64,000 nt of DNA from Roseimarinus sediminis. GTDB lineage: Bacteria > Bacteroidota > Bacteroidia > Bacteroidales > Prolixibacteraceae. Where the stretch lies: assembly GCF_050433125.1 (NCBI RefSeq), contig NZ_JBNPXV010000006.1, positions 248,001 to 312,000 on the forward strand. Reading direction: 5' to 3'. Under the pieces are notes generated by a model. The model did no database searches, was not told the DNA's origin, and worked only from the letters and a program-made list of their open reading frames with translations. The translations under genes were made by a program, and so were the position numbers. Numbering within the stretch: position 1 is the first letter of the stretch; each line of letters begins with the position of its first letter. Below are positions 61,408-64,000 of the stretch, in pieces.

Positions 61408-62811
61408 TTACACCGTTTTTTGCTGCCATTTTCCTCTTATAAAAAAGAAGAGCACCATAAAGGTCATAAGTGTTTCTGAAATAAAGATGGCCCAGAAAAC
61501 ACCTGCCTGGTTCCATCCTGCAAGCGAACTAAGCAGCCATGCAAGTGGAATTTCGATGATCCAGAATGCCACCAGATTGATTCGAAAGGGTGTTTGTGTA
61601 TCGCCTGCACCGTTGATGGCGTTAACCAATACCATCCCCAGTCCGTAGATGATTAAACCGTAGCTGATAATTCTCAAACTGATGGTTCCGTGATCAATTA
61701 CAACGACATCGGTGGTGAGCCAGCCCAGAAAAAGGTTGGGGAAAAAACACAGCAGTATGCTTACAAGGCCCATAATCATCATGTTGGCTTTTCCTGCTAT
61801 CCAGGCCGCTTGTCTGGCTCTTTCGGGATTCAGTGCGCCCAGGTTTTGTCCAACCAGTGTTGAGGCTGCGTTGGCGATTCCCCATGCCGGCAACAAGGCT
61901 ACCATGATGAGGCGCAGGGCAACGGTGTAACCTGCGAGTACTTCACTGCCATAAACAGCCACAAAGCGCATCAGTATTATCCAGCTCGAAGTGGCCACAA
62001 TGTACTGACTTACCGAACCGGTTGACAGTTTTAATAACTGTTTGATCAGTGTGAAATCGGGACGATAACTAATGCCTTTGATTTTAATTCGCCCCTTCCC
62101 GTTCCATAAAAGATAAAACTGATAAACTACTGCCAGTCCGCGTCCAATGGTGGTTGCTATGGCTGCTCCTTTAATGCCCATGGCGGGTATTGGACCCCAG
62201 CCAAAAATTAGCAGGGGATCGAGTACAATGTTCAGCAGGTTGGCCATCCACAATACGCGCATTGACAGCACTGCGTTTCCGGCACTTCGGAAAATGGCGT
62301 TGTTAATGAACAAGAGCAAAATGACAACATTGCTGCCAAAAATGATGGCCGTATACGACGAATATTCATGAATGATAGTTTCGGAAGCATTCATTAATCC
62401 AAGGATCGATTGGGTGAAAAACACTCCGGGAATTGCCAGCAAAACAGAAATAAATACGACTGTAAGGATGGCCTGCCAGGCACTGATTGCAGCTTTACGA
62501 TAGGCTTTCTCACCAACTCTGCGGCTAATCATGGCCGATGCAGCAGCACTCAATCCAACGGCCAAAGCATAAATGATGGTAATTACCGACTCGGTGATTC
62601 CAACTGTGGCAATTGCTTCGGCTCCCAGCTTGCTTACAAAGAAAATGTCGACTATGGCAAATACCGATTCCATGAGCATTTCAAGTACCATGGGAACTGA
62701 AAGTAGAAATACGGCTCTTTTGATATTGCCTGAGGTGTAATCGTGTTCTGTGCCTCTCAGGGCTTCGATTATTTCTTTGTATATTGGTTTTATTTGATGC
62801 AGGATATTCAT
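61408..62811 (-). CDS. MATE family efflux transporter
   Basis: 467 residues, 12 membrane helices in two repeats (from about 33 and 255). SVPMVLEMLMESVFAIVDIFFVSKLGAEAIA is the typical first helix pair, and GWGPIPAMGIKGAAIATTIG and NAINGAGDTQTPF are family blocks. Exports cationic compounds by exchange with Na+ or H+. A candidate promoter lies about 200 nt upstream, leaving an unusually long leader. Confidence 0.92.
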   Translation of the reverse strand: MNILHQIKPIYKEIIEALRGTEHDYTSGNIKRAVFLLSVPMVLEMLMESVFAIVDIFFVSKLGAEAIATVGITESVITIIYALAVGLSAAASAMISRRVGEKAYRKAAISAWQAILTVVFISVLLAIPGVFFTQSILGLMNASETIIHEYSSYTAIIFGSNVVILLLFINNAIFRSAGNAVLSMRVLWMANLLNIVLDPLLIFGWGPIPAMGIKGAAIATTIGRGLAVVYQFYLLWNGKGRIKIKGISYRPDFTLIKQLLKLSTGSVSQYIVATSSWIILMRFVAVYGSEVLAGYTVALRLIMVALLPAWGIANAASTLVGQNLGALNPERARQAAWIAGKANMMIMGLVSILLCFFPNLFLGWLTTDVVVIDHGTISLRIISYGLIIYGLGMVLVNAINGAGDTQTPFRINLVAFWIIEIPLAWLLSSLAGWNQAGVFWAIFISETLMTFMVLFFFIRGKWQQKTV

Positions 62812-63152
62812 AAGCTTATTTTGAAAACGATAATAAATAGATTGTATTTTCAGTAATACAGCCAGGTATTCACCTCAAAAAGCAAGGACAGAAACAATAG
62901 GTCTATGGTTGGAAAAAAGGAAATTCTAAACAATGCTTTACGAGGCGAAGCGGATGCTCACCGGAATAAACGGAATGATATTTAGCATTGTTATCGTTTT
63001 CATAATGAGACAAAAGTAAAACATTTTTTATTTGAGCAGTACGCAGATGTAAAAAAAATGTAGAAAAAAATTTCTGAATTTAGATTTGGGCACAGCAAAG
63101 CAATAAAAATTTGATTTGCCATGCCCGTTTAATGCTCGTTTTGAAAAGATTA
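62812..63152 (-). promoter_or_regulatory. long leader and promoter region of the MATE gene
   Basis: 341 bp. An exact -7 box TACTTTTG lies on the minus strand at 63011-63018, which would start transcripts near 63004, about 190 nt before the MATE ATG. Inside the leader a 21-codon frame (ATG 63003 to TAA 62938, MKTITMLNIIPFIPVSIRFA...) follows directly after the predicted start. Part of the AT-rich stretch 63019-63152 lies beyond the promoter and holds nothing recognisable. Confidence 0.4.
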
Positions 63153-64000
63153 TTAAGCAGGAAAAGCAATTCTACGGGCAATTTCCTTACTGCGCAGCGT
63201 GTCTTTGTAATGGTTGTGTGCGTTTACTTTTTCGATGCTCAGGTTGGCATCGGTATTGTTGTTCCAGCGGCGACAGAGATAAACAGGGGTGTAAATTCTT
63301 CCCACCCGATAGCGTCCACTAATGGCCAGACCAACAGCATAATCTTCGCCATAACTCACATTGGGAAAGCCAATCTGACGAATAAGGGGAGTGAAAAAGG
63401 CCCGTGGTGCTCCTAGTCCGTTGATGCGTAAAGCATTGTTGGGGCCATTTTCATCAGTCCATTCACGGTGGTCGATTATGCCCGGCGGAATTTCGTGTAG
63501 TTCAAAGTCGACCATCTGATAACTTCCAATTACCATGGCGCATTCTTCTTCATAAAATTGATCGACTATTTTTTGCAAGGTGTTCTCATCGAGGTACAGG
63601 TCGTCGCTGTCGAGCTGTATGGCAAAGCGGCCGCATGCGGGGTGATGAATGCCCTCGTTCCAGCATCCGCCTATTCCCAGTTCCCGGCTGACAGGAAAGT
63701 GATGAATGATTCTTTCGTCGTTAAAACCTTCAATGAGCTCGCCGGTGCGGTCGGTCGAGTGATTGTTGACAACGATCAGATTGAATGTGAAATTCGTTTT
63801 TTGTCTTAGCACTGAATCAATGGCGTCGGCAATGGTAAGCTCACGGTTCAAAACAGGAATGATCACCGAAGCTTCAGTGACAAAATGCTGCTCTTTCAAT
63901 TTTACTTTTTCGAAGGGCGGCTTTACTTTGGCACCAATGGCTTCGAGGTGCCTGGTGGCAGCCTGTTCCATTTCCAGTTGATAGTTTCGTTTACCCGGAT
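63153..64000 (-). CDS. glycosyltransferase family 2 protein (partial, N-terminus beyond the right edge)
   Basis: The GT2 domain covers ASVIIPVLNRELTIADAIDSVLRQ, NNHSTDRTGEL, and the metal-binding QLDSDDLYLDENT; GLGAPRAFFTPLIRQIGFPN and YGEDYAVGLAISGRY follow. An ATG at 63971 exists, but the frame stays open upstream to the window edge with PGKRNYQLE just before it, and the first 30 residues look like the end of another domain. I therefore treat it as continuing past 64000. The sugar and acceptor are unknown. Confidence 0.85.
   Translation of the reverse strand, partial: PGKRNYQLEMEQAATRHLEAIGAKVKPPFEKVKLKEQHFVTEASVIIPVLNRELTIADAIDSVLRQKTNFTFNLIVVNNHSTDRTGELIEGFNDERIIHHFPVSRELGIGGCWNEGIHHPACGRFAIQLDSDDLYLDENTLQKIVDQFYEEECAMVIGSYQMVDFELHEIPPGIIDHREWTDENGPNNALRINGLGAPRAFFTPLIRQIGFPNVSYGEDYAVGLAISGRYRVGRIYTPVYLCRRWNNNTDANLSIEKVNAHNHYKDTLRSKEIARRIAFPA

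Noticed and set aside
1..64000. tRNA, rRNA, CRISPR and insertion-sequence search by eye
   Set aside because: No tRNA-like TPsiC/CCA pattern, regularly spaced repeat array or transposase frame was recognised; small RNAs cannot be excluded without a covariance search.

Overview
The window looks like a chromosomal segment of a Bacteroidota bacterium, perhaps of the Marinilabiliales type. The phylum call rests on many exact TAnnTTTG boxes (the known Bacteroidota -7 promoter element) 10-45 nt upstream of start codons, the scarcity of strong Shine-Dalgarno sites, an archaeal-like short phosphatidylserine decarboxylase, stand-alone DUF3788 and DUF2007 genes, and a LexA-like/dinB/short-dnaE SOS cassette. 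No rRNA, tRNA, CRISPR array, insertion sequence or prophage is visible. The genes are mostly core genes in short operons, with one large accessory-like export locus.

Layout. 1-4145 (minus): aconitase followed by two isocitrate dehydrogenases of different subfamilies (the second is cut by the left edge). 4659-6173: a secreted trypsin-fold protein that has lost its catalytic triad. 6221-18926: housekeeping genes: prfA, purM, a phospholipid operon (DUF2007-cdsA-psd-pssA), rsfS-ftsH, birA, pyrE, a NUDIX hydrolase, a thioredoxin-fold protein without CxxC, and coaD. 19028-25598: hydF ([FeFe]-hydrogenase maturation), then a divergent trehalose pair (GH15 hydrolase and fused OtsA-OtsB) and an outer-membrane barrel protein. 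25713-27985: a NatAB-like ABC exporter closed by a terminator.

28210-44444 is the most unusual part. Eight or nine same-strand genes encode an ABC ATPase, an ABC-2 permease fused to an M1-peptidase-like ectodomain and a golvesin-like domain, a TolC-type channel, an RND adaptor lipoprotein, a normal RND pump, a 1568-residue RND pump fused to an ABC ATPase whose fold is interrupted by a membrane segment, a further ABC-2 permease and a Spy/CpxP-like periplasmic protein. The two ATPases are paralogous along their whole length. I infer one mixed ABC/RND envelope export machine or two interlocked ones; the substrate cannot be read from the sequence.

44516-48295 (minus): nucleotide-sugar genes (ugd, UDP-glucuronate decarboxylase, rfbA, rfbC) for surface polysaccharide. 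48475-50776: a SpoIID/LytB-domain protein with a DUF4922 HIT-like protein. 50862-55753: a LexA-like repressor divergent from dinB and a short dnaE, with a palindrome between them, forming a DNA-damage mutagenesis cassette. 55887-58054: lipA and lipB split by a MazF-type toxin-antitoxin pair. 58066-64000: DUF423 protein, a small unknown protein, a Pif1-like helicase with HRDC and helix-turn-helix ends, a MATE exporter with a long leader, and a glycosyltransferase cut by the right edge.
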